Source: Verrucomicrobiaceae bacterium
GTDB lineage: Bacteria > Verrucomicrobiota > Verrucomicrobiia > Verrucomicrobiales > Verrucomicrobiaceae
Length of the DNA: 37,949 bases
Reading direction: 5' to 3'
NCBI GenBank assembly: GCA_027486585.1
Contig: JAIXOU010000090.1
Coordinates: 1 to 37,949, forward strand
The notes under the pieces were generated by a model. The model had not been told where the DNA came from, ran no database searches, and saw only the letters and a program-made list of their open reading frames with translations. This document shows, in pieces, positions 25,712 through 34,325 of the stretch. Made by a program: the position numbers and the translations under genes. Each line of letters starts with the position of its first letter. The stretch's first letter is position 1.

Positions 25712-26446
25712 ATGAACTCAGAGATCGCCTTTATCAGTGATATCCATGCCAATCTTCAGGCGCTGGAAGCTGTATTGGCAGATATCAAGAACCAAGAAAT
25801 CACTGAGATTTACTGCCTGGGGGATGTCGTGGGCTACGGTGGCAATCCCAGGGAATGCATCGACCTGATTCGAGCCTGTGGCATTCCCTGCATTCAAGGC
25901 AACCACGATGCTATGGCGACGGGGGATTTTGGAACCAGAGAGAGAGACATCAACCCCAAGGCACGACTAGTGATTGAATGGACTTACAAGGCACTGAGCT
26001 TTGATCAACGGAGTTGGTTAGCGGAGTTGCCAATGACCTTCGAGAGGCCTGAGTTCCAGGCCGTGCATGCCATGCTTTATGAGCCTACCGAATGGCGCTA
26101 CGTTTTAAACCAGGAACTGGCGGAGCTGCATTTCCCACGACAAACACATCCCCTCTGTCTCATTGGTCACACACACCAGCCTGCCTATTGGGTGGATGGT
26201 GAATTCGAATCACGAGCCATCACTGGGCGCGCGTCTATCGACCTACAGCGCAAGCAGGTCGTCAATGTCGGCTCGGTCGGCCAACCCCGTGATCGTGATC
26301 CACGTGCCTGCTACACCATCCTACGCCCCGACCTCAACGAAGTGCAGTGGCAGCGTGTGAACTACAACATCACAGGCGCTCAATACGCCATTGAAGATGC
26401 AGGACTACCATTCTCACTAGCGGAGCGTTTGCAGCAGGGCCGTTAA
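25712..26446 (+). CDS. Metallophosphoesterase (calcineurin-like)
   Basis: Cytoplasmic dinuclear-metal phosphoesterase, 244 aa. The ATG at 25712 (MNSEIAFISDIHANLQAL) begins right at the first motif; an earlier start at 25673 would add 13 residues with no sign of conservation. The metal ligands are visible in order: DIH (Asp10, His12), GD in CLGDVVGYGG (Asp38), GNHD (Asn64, His65, Asp66), His118 in AVHAM and GHTH (His152, His154). This is the DNA/RNA or phosphodiesterase-like class (YfcE/MJ0936 group); the exact substrate is unknown. It is convergent with the carboxynorspermidine dehydrogenase gene. Confidence 0.92.
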   Translation: MNSEIAFISDIHANLQALEAVLADIKNQEITEIYCLGDVVGYGGNPRECIDLIRACGIPCIQGNHDAMATGDFGTRERDINPKARLVIEWTYKALSFDQRSWLAELPMTFERPEFQAVHAMLYEPTEWRYVLNQELAELHFPRQTHPLCLIGHTHQPAYWVDGEFESRAITGRASIDLQRKQVVNVGSVGQPRDRDPRACYTILRPDLNEVQWQRVNYNITGAQYAIEDAGLPFSLAERLQQGR

Positions 26447-26465
26447 TAGGAAGCAAAAAAATTCA

Positions 26466-26508
26466 CAAAAAGGCCAAATGACCGCCGATCTATCAGCAGT
26501 CATTTGGC
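26466..26508 (-). terminator. Rho-independent terminator of the minus-strand gene
   Basis: Stem GTCATTTGGC/GCCAAATGAC (10 bp, perfect) with a 16-base loop. On the minus strand it is followed by a T-rich tract (CTTTTTGTGAATTTTTTT), 17 bp after the stop of the dehydrogenase gene. On the plus strand no T-run follows, so it serves the minus gene. Confidence 0.8.
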
Positions 26509-26524
26509 AAAGAAGTTCAGCCTT

Positions 26525-27733
26525 TTATTCGCCAGGTAGAGGTTCAGTCGGCCAGGTTTCCAGCCATGGCAGGCCGTAAGCATTCAGATCAGCCATGAAG
26601 GGATCTGGATTGAGTTGCTCAATGTTCCACACACCCGGCTGACGATACTCGGCAGGATTGGTCAGCAATTGACGAGCGGCGATCATGGCTGGTACACCCG
26701 TCGTGTAGCTCACCCCTTGGCTGTTGGTCTCTGCATAGCACTCCTGATGATCGCAAATGTTGTAAACGTAGTAGCGCTTTGGCTGACCATCTTTTCCCAG
26801 TCCTTCGATCCAGTTACCAATGCAGGTTTTGCCCTTGGTATCAGCACCAAGCGAACCCGGCTCAGGAAGCAGCGTCTTCAGAAACTCGATAGGGATGATG
26901 TCCACGCCTTTGTGCTTCACGGGATGAATGCCAGTCATGCCGACGTTTACCAGCACCTCCATGTGCTTGATGTAAGCATCTCCAAAAGTCATCCAGAAGC
27001 GTGCGCGACCAATGTCAAAATGCTTGGTAAGCGACTCCAATTCCTCATGGTAGAGGCAATAGATGTTCTTGGCACCAATCCCATCCGGGAAGGAGAAGCT
27101 GCGCTTGATCTCCAGTGGCTTGGTTTCCACCCACTGACCGTTTTCCCAATAGCGACCATTGGCCGTCACTTCACGCAGATTGATCTCAGGATTGAAGTTC
27201 GTGGCAAAAGCCTTGCCATGATCGCCCGCATTGCAGTCAAGAATGTCCAGAGTGTTGATCTTACTGAAATGATGTTTCATGGCATAGGCCGTATAAACAT
27301 TGGTCACGCCTGGATCAAAGCCGCAACCTAGAAGAGCCGTCAGCCCAGCAGCCTTAAAGCGCTCTTGATAGGCCCACTGCCAGTGATACTCAAATTTAGC
27401 GACATCGCGCGGCTCATAATTCGCAGTATCAATGTAATGTACACCTGCTTCTAAGCAGGCGTCCATGATGGTCAGATCCTGATAAGGCAGTGCTACATTG
27501 ATCAGAACGTCAGGCTGAAAGCTTTTCAACAACTTCACCAACTCCGGCACATTGTCCGCATCCACACCTGCCGTCTGGATTGGGCGCTTTAACTCTGCGG
27601 CGATGGCATCACACTTCGACTTCGTGCGGCTGGCGAGCATGATCTCACCGAAGACCTCGGGAAGCTGTGCGCATTTATGAGTGACGACCCGGCCGACACC
27701 GCCGGCTCCGATGATAAGAACTTTATGAGACAT
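26525..27733 (-). CDS. Carboxynorspermidine/carboxyspermidine dehydrogenase
   Basis: NADPH-dependent enzyme of the saccharopine-dehydrogenase superfamily (402 aa). It condenses aspartate semialdehyde with a diamine to carboxyspermidine or carboxynorspermidine, the first step of the alternative spermidine pathway. The Rossmann motif GAGGVG is at residues 9-14. The pattern VALPYQDLTIMDACLEAGVH, then DTANYEP, and GCGFDPGVTNVYTAYAMKHH, with GDHGKAFATNFNPEINLREV, is characteristic of this family rather than of lysine-forming saccharopine dehydrogenase, and the length agrees. The decarboxylase partner (nspC) is not in this window. A good terminator lies just downstream. Confidence 0.88.
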   Translation of the reverse strand: MSHKVLIIGAGGVGRVVTHKCAQLPEVFGEIMLASRTKSKCDAIAAELKRPIQTAGVDADNVPELVKLLKSFQPDVLINVALPYQDLTIMDACLEAGVHYIDTANYEPRDVAKFEYHWQWAYQERFKAAGLTALLGCGFDPGVTNVYTAYAMKHHFSKINTLDILDCNAGDHGKAFATNFNPEINLREVTANGRYWENGQWVETKPLEIKRSFSFPDGIGAKNIYCLYHEELESLTKHFDIGRARFWMTFGDAYIKHMEVLVNVGMTGIHPVKHKGVDIIPIEFLKTLLPEPGSLGADTKGKTCIGNWIEGLGKDGQPKRYYVYNICDHQECYAETNSQGVSYTTGVPAMIAARQLLTNPAEYRQPGVWNIEQLNPDPFMADLNAYGLPWLETWPTEPLPGE

Positions 27734-27830
27734 GATGTGAGAAACGAAACAGGCCGCGAGTCTAGCCGTTGTGGTAGGAATGCAACCTCGTTCATGTGAA
27801 GATCCTGATATGGAAGCTTAGAAAATCCAG

Positions 27831-27843
27831 TTGCATAATGCAA
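27831..27843. promoter_or_regulatory. Palindrome upstream of the Gld-like operon
   Basis: TTGCAT-A-ATGCAA is a perfect 6-bp inverted repeat with one central base, about 107 bp before the ATPase start and between divergent genes. It could be an operator for either side, but such short palindromes also occur by chance. Confidence 0.25.
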
Positions 27844-27950
27844 AGTCCCAACCAATAAACGCCCCGCGCGTTTTGAACGTGCAGGACAGTCAGTGTGTCA
27901 CATTGGCTCTCCCCTTCCATAACAACCCCTATAACCATGATAGCGACCCT

Positions 27951-28679
27951 ATGATCCAAGTGCAAAACCTCCGAAAAGTGTTCGGCAGTAAGGTAGCGGT
28001 GGATGATGTATCATTCACTGTTGAAAAAGGCCAAGTTTTGGGCTTCCTCGGCCCCAACGGTGCAGGTAAATCGACTTCCATGAGAATGGTCACAGGCTAC
28101 TTCCGCCCGACGGCTGGTTCGATCAAAGTTGGTGGTATCGACATGCTCGAAGAGCCTGAATTGGCTAAGCGCAGCATCGGCTACCTTCCAGAAAATGCTC
28201 CCCTCTATTCGGACATGACGGTAGCCAGCTTCCTTGGCTTCTGCGCTGAAATGCGCGGCCTCAATGGCGCAGCCAAGGCAAAAGCGATCGACCGCGTTTT
28301 AGATCTCTGCTTCCTGCATAAGGTGCGCAACCAGAGCGTAGATACTCTTTCTAAAGGATATCGCCACCGCACCTGCTTTGCCCAGAGCATCATTCATGAT
28401 CCTGAGGTTCTCATTTTGGATGAACCAACAGACGGTCTGGACCCCAACCAGAAGCATGAAATTCGCAACCTGATCAAGCACATGGGTGAAACCAAGGCGA
28501 TCATCTTCTCCACCCATATTCTGGAAGAAGTCGAAGCTGCCTGCACACGCGCCATGATCATTGATCGCGGTAAAGTCGTGGCTGATGGCACGCCAGCTCA
28601 GCTCAAGAAGCTCGTTCCTGGCTGCAATACGCTCGACGAAGTCTTCCGCTCCATCACCCGCTCTGATTTGGAAAAATAA
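27951..28679 (+). CDS. ABC ATPase, GldA-like
   Basis: Cytoplasmic ATPase of the Gld-type ABC exporter, 242 aa. The ATG at 27951 (MIQVQNLRKVFGSKVAVDDV) is the standard start for this family; the longer reading from 27831 is rejected. Walker A GPNGAGKST starts at residue 34, the signature is LSKGYRHR (close to the LSxGYR of GldA), Walker B is VLILDEPTDGLDPNQ, and H-loop STHILEEVE. It heads a four-gene operon with the permease, GldG-like and DUF4340 proteins. In Bacteroidetes GldAFG is needed for gliding; outside them the set is common and its substrate unknown. Confidence 0.92.
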   Translation: MIQVQNLRKVFGSKVAVDDVSFTVEKGQVLGFLGPNGAGKSTSMRMVTGYFRPTAGSIKVGGIDMLEEPELAKRSIGYLPENAPLYSDMTVASFLGFCAEMRGLNGAAKAKAIDRVLDLCFLHKVRNQSVDTLSKGYRHRTCFAQSIIHDPEVLILDEPTDGLDPNQKHEIRNLIKHMGETKAIIFSTHILEEVEAACTRAMIIDRGKVVADGTPAQLKKLVPGCNTLDEVFRSITRSDLEK

Positions 28680-28726
28680 GACGGCATTCCTTTCCACAAC
28701 CTTTTTAACACACTTCATCTTTCATC

Positions 28727-29485
28727 ATGAAAAACAGAGATCTGGCCAATACGATGGCCATCTTTAAACGGGAGTTCCTCTCCTACTTCAATTCGCCGGT
28801 GCTTTACGTCATCGTCGTTATCTTCCTCCTGGCTGCCATGGGCTTTGCGTTCTTCTTCGGACGCTTCCTAGACTCGGACAATGCCTCGCTGACTCAGGCA
28901 TTCTTCTTCTGGCACCCATGGATCTACATCGTGCTAGCTCCAGCTGTGGGAATGCGCATGTGGTCTGAAGAGCACCGCTTAGGCACCTTTGAATTGCTCA
29001 TGACGATGCCACTTTCCCCGTGGCAGGCCATCATCGGTAAATTCGTCGCTTCAGCTCTAGTTTGGGCCATCGGATTAGCGTTAACCTTCTCCATCGTGCT
29101 CACCGTTTGCTGGCTGGGTGATCCCGATCCAGGACCGATTATGACGGGTTATGCCGCCAGCTACTTGTATGCTCTTGGCTGCTTGGCTGTCACCAGCGCC
29201 GCCAGCGCTTACACCCGCAGTCAGGTAGTCTGCTTCATTGTCTCTGTGGCACTCTGCATCTTGCTGACACTCATCGGCTACCCCGGCATTGTGGACACTG
29301 TGGTCCGCACGCTTCCCGGCTCACTGGAGTCAGTGGTGCGTTTTGTCAGCTATCTGAGCTTCATGGATCACTTTTATGAAATGTCGAAAGGCATCCTCGT
29401 GATCCGTGACGTTCTCTACTTCGTCTCAGTCATCGTCATCGCCCTTGTCGTGACCAACATGGGCCTCCGCTCCAAGCGCGCCTAA
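28727..29485 (+). CDS. ABC permease, GldF-like
   Basis: Inner-membrane permease subunit, 252 aa, with about six transmembrane segments. Characteristic of the ABC-2/GldF family are FKREFLSYFNSPVLYVIVVI at the N-terminus, FFWHPWIYIVLAPAVGMRMW and EEHRLGTFELLMTMPLSPWQ. The last helix ends in a short basic tail (MGLRSKRA). It follows the ATPase gene after 47 bp and precedes the GldG-like gene by 39 bp, forming one transcription unit. Confidence 0.92.
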   Translation: MKNRDLANTMAIFKREFLSYFNSPVLYVIVVIFLLAAMGFAFFFGRFLDSDNASLTQAFFFWHPWIYIVLAPAVGMRMWSEEHRLGTFELLMTMPLSPWQAIIGKFVASALVWAIGLALTFSIVLTVCWLGDPDPGPIMTGYAASYLYALGCLAVTSAASAYTRSQVVCFIVSVALCILLTLIGYPGIVDTVVRTLPGSLESVVRFVSYLSFMDHFYEMSKGILVIRDVLYFVSVIVIALVVTNMGLRSKRA

Positions 29486-29524
29486 TTTCACTGAACGCAA
29501 TTTTAACTCTCTGAGTCACTCTTT

Positions 29525-31582
29525 ATGAATCTGAATAGCAAAGAAGGCACCGCAGGCATCACGGCCCTGCTGCTCATCGCCATCGTCGTCGCCGTGAACT
29601 TCCTGGTCGGTGGCCTGGGCTTTTTGAATGCCCGCATCGACTTGACCGAGGATCGTCTTTACACCCTATCCAACGGCACTCGCAACATCCTAGAACGTCT
29701 GAATCCAGACGAACCAGTAACCATTCGTTACTATGTCTCGACAGAAGACCGTGTGATGCCTCCTGTGCTTAAATCCCATTCACGCACGGTGCAGGACCTG
29801 CTTTTGGAATTCCAAAAAGCATCCAAAGGCAAAGTCATTCTGGAAAAACTGGCCCCAAATCCGAATTCTGAAGACGAGGATAAAGCCCGCGAAGACGACC
29901 TGCAAGGCATGGCCGTCAATCAAGAAGGCGACAACATCTACCTTGGCATGGCCATCCAATCAGCGGGTAAAAAGGAAGTGTTGCCTTTCTTGAATCCCAA
30001 TGAAGAAACCGCTTTGGAATACAACATCTCCCGTGCCATCCAAAAGGTCTCCAAGACCAGCAAGACAGTCGTCGGTGTGATGAGCTCCATGCCGATCATG
30101 GGTTCCCCAATGTATCCGTATCAGCGTCAAAAAGGTCAGGAGCCATGGATCCTAGTTCAACGTCTGCGCATGGACTATGAAGTCCGCGACATCCCGATTG
30201 CTTCTGCCAGTATCGATTCCGACGTCAACGTTCTAGTCGTTGTCCATCCTGGAGACATTACAGAAGGAGCCGAATACGCCATCGATCAATTTTTGCTCAA
30301 AGGCGGCAAAGTGATCGCCCTTGTTGATCCGCAGAGCTGGATCGCTCAGGCCTACAGTGGTCAGCCAAACCCAATGACAGGTCAACCTGGCAGCCAAATC
30401 AATCCAGCCTCCGATCTGCCAAATCTCTTCAAGAGCTGGGGAGTGGCCTACAACAAGACCAGCGTCGTCGCTGACGTGAATTACAAGAGTGTCATGCAAG
30501 GCCGTCAAAACCCGACAGCTTTGCGCTTGCCTAAAGAAGCTCTGAACAAGACTGACCGCGTCACCGCCGATCTCCAATCCATGCTCATGATGGGTGCTGG
30601 ATCCTTTGACCTGCAAAAGAAAGACGGCGTCGAGTACACCACACTCGTCACCTCATCTGAGGCCAGTGAAATGATCGACAACACCGCTGCTGAAAAACTT
30701 CGCAGCCAAAATCTGGAAAACTTCACTCCAAGTGGTAAGAAGCAAATCCTGGCTGTGCGTCTTAGCGGCAAATTCAAAACAGCTTTCCCGACCGGCAAAC
30801 CCAAAGGCCCTGCCGCGCCGAAAGAAGGCGGTGGTGCCCAGGAAGATGCGAATGCGCCCAAAGCTGCTGAAGCAGCAGCAGCCGCTGCTCCTGCAACGGC
30901 CAGCACTCCCGCAATCTCAGTGGCACCAGCTCCAGCAGCAAGCCCAACTCCTGCAACAACTGGCACTCCTGCTGACGCCCCAAAAGAAGCTGCTGCCGCA
31001 GCACCAGCCGCACCGACCGATGGCACGATCCTTGAGTCATCCAATACAGAAGGTTCTGTCATTCTCTTCTCAGATGCCGACATGATGTATGATGCCTTCT
31101 GCGTGCAGCAGGACCCAATGACAGGCGGCCTGATTGCAACCAACTCCAATCTCCCACTCATCCTTAATTCAGTGGAAATCCTCAGTGGCGGCGGCGACCT
31201 TCTCCAAGTCCGCAGTCGTGCATCCACCCAGCGCCCATTCACTAAAATGGATGAGCTGCGCGAAGATGTGGAAAAAGTCTTCCGTCCAGTGCTTGCCCAA
31301 AAGCAGGCTGAGATGGACAAGATCGCCCAGGAAATGGGTCCCCTTCGTGTGAAAAATGGTCAACTTGCTGATCCTAGCCAAATCAAAAAGCTCGAAGAGC
31401 TCATGAAAAAGCAGAAGGACATCAACAAAGACATTCGCAACATCAAAAAGGATCAAAACAAAGACATCGACTACACCCAGTCCATCATCACCATTCTGAA
31501 TGTCTTTGGTGTGCCCCTGCTCGTCATTGCTGTTGGCCTCATGCTAGCCATCCGCCGTCGTGTGACCACGGCTGCTATTTAA
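29525..31582 (+). CDS. GldG-like ABC-type auxiliary protein
   Basis: A 685-aa membrane protein with one helix near each end (GITALLLIAIVVAVNFLVGG and VFGVPLLVIAVGLMLAIRR) and a large extracytoplasmic part between. The DUF/ABC_transp_aux signature is visible: DLTEDRLYTLSNGTRNIL, then EPVTIRYYVSTED and VLVVVHPGDITEGAEYAIDQ. An Ala/Pro-rich low-complexity linker lies at about 440-500. A Lys/Glu-rich coiled coil (about 580-640) precedes the last helix. It is the third gene of the operon, between the permease and the DUF4340 protein; it likely forms the periplasmic part of the exporter. Confidence 0.9.
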   Translation: MNLNSKEGTAGITALLLIAIVVAVNFLVGGLGFLNARIDLTEDRLYTLSNGTRNILERLNPDEPVTIRYYVSTEDRVMPPVLKSHSRTVQDLLLEFQKASKGKVILEKLAPNPNSEDEDKAREDDLQGMAVNQEGDNIYLGMAIQSAGKKEVLPFLNPNEETALEYNISRAIQKVSKTSKTVVGVMSSMPIMGSPMYPYQRQKGQEPWILVQRLRMDYEVRDIPIASASIDSDVNVLVVVHPGDITEGAEYAIDQFLLKGGKVIALVDPQSWIAQAYSGQPNPMTGQPGSQINPASDLPNLFKSWGVAYNKTSVVADVNYKSVMQGRQNPTALRLPKEALNKTDRVTADLQSMLMMGAGSFDLQKKDGVEYTTLVTSSEASEMIDNTAAEKLRSQNLENFTPSGKKQILAVRLSGKFKTAFPTGKPKGPAAPKEGGGAQEDANAPKAAEAAAAAAPATASTPAISVAPAPAASPTPATTGTPADAPKEAAAAAPAAPTDGTILESSNTEGSVILFSDADMMYDAFCVQQDPMTGGLIATNSNLPLILNSVEILSGGGDLLQVRSRASTQRPFTKMDELREDVEKVFRPVLAQKQAEMDKIAQEMGPLRVKNGQLADPSQIKKLEELMKKQKDINKDIRNIKKDQNKDIDYTQSIITILNVFGVPLLVIAVGLMLAIRRRVTTAAI

Positions 31583-31621
31583 CCCATACTTGTTTACTCA
31601 CTTTCTTTCTCCATTCCATTC

Positions 31622-32965
31622 ATGAAGAAAATCCTATTCCTTCTCATCGTCCTCGGTGGAGTAATCGGCACAGCTCTCTTTTATCAGGAGCAACAAAACG
31701 CCACACTCAACACCGCTTCAACTAAGGGAGTCAAGATGCGTGAGCGTCTTTTCCCCGACCTCGATATCTCCGCTGTACGTAAATTCAAAATCCAAGACGC
31801 CAAGTCGTCGGTGAACATCGCCGTCAGCAATGACCTCAAGAGCGCAAGCGTTGCTGAACGTGGCGGCTATCCTGCCTCCATCGACAAGCTCGGCACTGCT
31901 CTCTCCGAACTGCGTGAGCAGACCATCGCGAGTAAGCAACAGGTCGGTAAAGGTGCCTGGGCGAAAAATACGCTCAAAGCCCCTGGTGACGGCACCGAAG
32001 GCATCGGCACACAAGTCGAGATGATCGGAACTGCTGACAAACCACTGGGCACCATGGTGCTCGGTCAAAACATCGACATAGCTGGAGGTAAATCCAGCAC
32101 GCCGATGATGGGTGGCAATCAGCGTTTTGTTCGTATTCCTGAGGATGGTGAAACGATCTGGGTGGTCAGTAACATCTTCACCGAGCTTGAAGCCAAGCCA
32201 GAAAACTGGCTGGATAAGGCTTTTATCGACGTGCAAAAGATCAAAGACATCACCGTTACCGCCCCCAAAGCTGACGACTCTTGGTCTGTCAATCGGGCCG
32301 ACGAAAACGCTACCGACTTTGCATTGGTGAAGCCCAATGCAGGTGAGACACTCGATACCAGCAAACTGCCAGCCAGTAGCATCCTGTCGAGCCCAACGTT
32401 CAACGACGTTAGCGGAAAAGATAAAGCCGCAGAACTGCTTAAAGACGCCAACAAAGTCAAAATCACCACCTTTGACGGTTTCAGCTACGACGTGCTAGTC
32501 GCTAAACAATCCAAAGATGGCTCTGATAAATACTATGTCAGTGTTGCCGTGACCGCTGAGATCACCAAAGAACGCCCACCCGTCAAAGACGAAAAGGAAG
32601 AGGACAAAAAGAAAAAGGACGAAGAATTCGCTACGGCTAAAAAGACCAAGGAAGATAAGCTGGCCAAGGAACAAAAATTTGCTGGCTGGGTCTATGAAGT
32701 GTCCGAATACACCGTCAATAACCTGCTCAAAAAGCGCAGTGAGATCGTGAAACTCGAAGTCCCCCCTGCAACAAGTGCACCTACAGCACCCGGTTCATCC
32801 CCGACCCCAGCTGCGCCAAGCACCATACCAGCTAAGCCAGAAATTAAGACTTCTGCTCCAATCAGCGTGACGACGCCTCCGGTTTCCGTCCCAGCCCTGC
32901 CAAAAGACGACATCAAGCCAGCACCGGCGCCTGATGCCAACCCTGCGGCACCAGAGAAGAAGTAA
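31622..32965 (+). CDS. DUF4340 protein of the Gld-like operon
   Basis: A 447-aa protein with an N-terminal membrane anchor (MKKILFLLIVLGGVIGTALF) and an extracytoplasmic DUF4340 region: RLFPDLDISAVRKFKIQDA, then TMVLGQNI and FVRIPEDGETIWVVSN, ending near WLDKAFIDVQKIKDITV. A Lys/Glu-rich helix (about 320-350) and a long Pro/Ala-rich C-terminal tail follow. DUF4340 genes are regularly the last member of GldAFG-like operons; a role as an envelope-side partner is inferred from that context. A strong terminator follows 21 bp after the stop. Confidence 0.88.
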   Translation: MKKILFLLIVLGGVIGTALFYQEQQNATLNTASTKGVKMRERLFPDLDISAVRKFKIQDAKSSVNIAVSNDLKSASVAERGGYPASIDKLGTALSELREQTIASKQQVGKGAWAKNTLKAPGDGTEGIGTQVEMIGTADKPLGTMVLGQNIDIAGGKSSTPMMGGNQRFVRIPEDGETIWVVSNIFTELEAKPENWLDKAFIDVQKIKDITVTAPKADDSWSVNRADENATDFALVKPNAGETLDTSKLPASSILSSPTFNDVSGKDKAAELLKDANKVKITTFDGFSYDVLVAKQSKDGSDKYYVSVAVTAEITKERPPVKDEKEEDKKKKDEEFATAKKTKEDKLAKEQKFAGWVYEVSEYTVNNLLKKRSEIVKLEVPPATSAPTAPGSSPTPAAPSTIPAKPEIKTSAPISVTTPPVSVPALPKDDIKPAPAPDANPAAPEKK

Positions 32966-32986
32966 GTCTTCACAGAAGCCATCTCC

Positions 32987-33024
32987 AAAGACCAACGATC
33001 CATCTGGGCCGTTGGTCTTTTTCA
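32987..33024 (+). terminator. Rho-independent terminator of the Gld-like operon
   Basis: Perfect 11-bp stem AAAGACCAACG/CGTTGGTCTTT with a 12-base loop, followed by a T-tract (TTTC). It lies 21 bp after the DUF4340 stop and just before the convergent trpF 3' end. Confidence 0.9.
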
Positions 33025-33034
33025 TTGTTACGCA

Positions 33035-33685
33035 TTACGTCGCGCTGCGGCATTGCTCTATAAATTCACGGACCAAAACCAAGTCTTTGATTCCTGGTGA
33101 AGACTCCACGCCGCTGGCCACATCCACTGCGGCAGGATGCGTGGCTTCAATTGCCTGCCGAACATTTGCAGGCGTGAGTCCGCCGGATAGAATGATGCGT
33201 TTTTCAGGATACATGTCCTGCGCGATCACTGCGAGATCCCAGGGGAACGTTTCACCAGAACCGCCATAGAGGCCTGGATTATAAGCATCCAAAAGAATCG
33301 TCTCACAGGAATAACTGCCGATTTGTAATAACGAATCTCGATCACGCACTTGCAGGGCTTTGATAACTAAGCAGCCGCGATCCTGAAGTGCTGCGACCTC
33401 GGAGGGCGTCTCATCTCCATGCAGTTGCAGAACATGAACCAGATGCTGATCAATGATGGTATCGAGAGTCTCGGCCTCAGGATTCACCAGAACAGCGATT
33501 AACGTGGTTTGATCTAACAAGGACGGTAACCAATTAGTGGCAGCCTCGATAGGCAAATAACGCTTGGATTTTGGCCAAAAATTGATTCCCAAGGCATCAG
33601 CTCCCAGAGAAATGATCTCACGTGCTTGCTGCTCCTGGGTGATGCCGCAAATTTTTACACCAGTAAGTTTTTGATCAGGGAACAT
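33035..33685 (-). CDS. trpF: Phosphoribosylanthranilate isomerase
   Basis: TrpF catalyses the Amadori rearrangement of phosphoribosylanthranilate to CdRP, the third step of tryptophan synthesis. The 216-aa TIM-barrel is of usual length. It shows VKICGITQEQQAREIISLGA with the catalytic Cys, HVLQLHGDETP, ETILLDAYNPGLYGGSGETF with the catalytic Asp, and LSGGLTPANVRQAIE and VDVASGVESSPGIKD for phosphate binding. The ATG at 33685 lies inside the 3' end of the upstream receiver-like gene (11-bp overlap), so the two are translationally coupled. No other trp gene is present in the window. Confidence 0.95.
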   Translation of the reverse strand: MFPDQKLTGVKICGITQEQQAREIISLGADALGINFWPKSKRYLPIEAATNWLPSLLDQTTLIAVLVNPEAETLDTIIDQHLVHVLQLHGDETPSEVAALQDRGCLVIKALQVRDRDSLLQIGSYSCETILLDAYNPGLYGGSGETFPWDLAVIAQDMYPEKRIILSGGLTPANVRQAIEATHPAAVDVASGVESSPGIKDLVLVREFIEQCRSAT

Positions 33686-34172
33686 TTGGAAAAGAAAGTT
33701 GTTGAGGGAGTTCAGGCTGGTTCTTAAAAAGTGAGGGAAGCGATGGTGAGTCAGGGCGTTTTTCGGGTAAAAGTCCCGAAGTTAGGGCCAACAGTGCGTC
33801 TAATTTCGGTGGATAGCTTAAACAGCCACGCAACCGTACATCACGCTTCATGGCCTCAATTTCCCCGTCATCGCCTGATCTAGTGATAAATATAACCGGA
33901 GGTGCAGTGTGACTACCACGGTGAACCAGCGGGTAGGAGCGGGAGATCAGCCGATCCAACATTAGACCGCCTAGATCAGGCAGTGGTACCGCTAAAATCA
34001 GCAAATGATACGGACGCAAGATGGCCAACTCAAAAGCGCGTTCTCCCGATTGGCAATCGTCCACCTCGCAAAGCCGAAAGGACATCAGAGCCTCTCGGAT
34101 CACCCGACGGTAGGGCAGACTTTCCTCGGCCAAAAGGACGCGGCAGGGTGGGTTGTCAGTGGGAGTGCTCAA
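33675..34172 (-). CDS. Degenerate response-regulator receiver protein
   Basis: A 165-aa single-domain CheY-like protein with a TTG start (MSTPTDNPPCRVLLAEESLP). The fold pattern is preserved: RVLLAEES, AFELAILRPYHLLILAVPLP, PPVIFITRSGDDGEIEAM and a final helix. The active site is not intact. The acidic pair is Glu16-Glu17, the phospho-acceptor Asp is Ala61 (LLILAVPLP), and the Lys of the KP motif is replaced in SYPPK. It therefore probably cannot be phosphorylated. The C-terminal 25 residues are Pro/Ser-rich. Its stop lies 11 bp inside trpF. A role in regulation by protein binding is inferred. Confidence 0.78.
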   Translation of the reverse strand: MSTPTDNPPCRVLLAEESLPYRRVIREALMSFRLCEVDDCQSGERAFELAILRPYHLLILAVPLPDLGGLMLDRLISRSYPLVHRGSHTAPPVIFITRSGDDGEIEAMKRDVRLRGCLSYPPKLDALLALTSGLLPEKRPDSPSLPSLFKNQPELPQQLSFPNVP

Positions 34173-34205
34173 AATCGGCTGGCTTCTGCCAGTAAAAAGG
34201 GTATA

Positions 34206-34234
34206 GATTTATGCCTGTCTTTAGATTTATAATC
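34206..34234 (+). promoter_or_regulatory. Possible promoter of the ExbB/ExbD-like operon
   Basis: A consensus TATAAT lies at 34228-34233 in the divergent intergenic region, about 93 bp before the ExbB-like start. No good -35 hexamer stands 17 bp upstream, so the call rests on the -10 alone. Confidence 0.25.
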
Positions 34235-34325
34235 AAGAGGCATCAATCATGCTGAGACTGAACGCACTGATCGGATTAGCTCCGACGTCCCAACAGTCTC
34301 ACCACATCTCAGCCCTTTCTGCACT

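Noticed and set aside
26615..27331. Plus-strand frame of 238 codons opposite the carboxynorspermidine dehydrogenase
   Set aside because: Antisense to a confidently assigned enzyme, no motif, no plausible start context.
30505..31320. Minus-strand frame of 271 codons opposite the GldG-like gene
   Set aside because: It arises from the Ala/Pro-rich low-complexity region of the real gene and has no recognisable domain.
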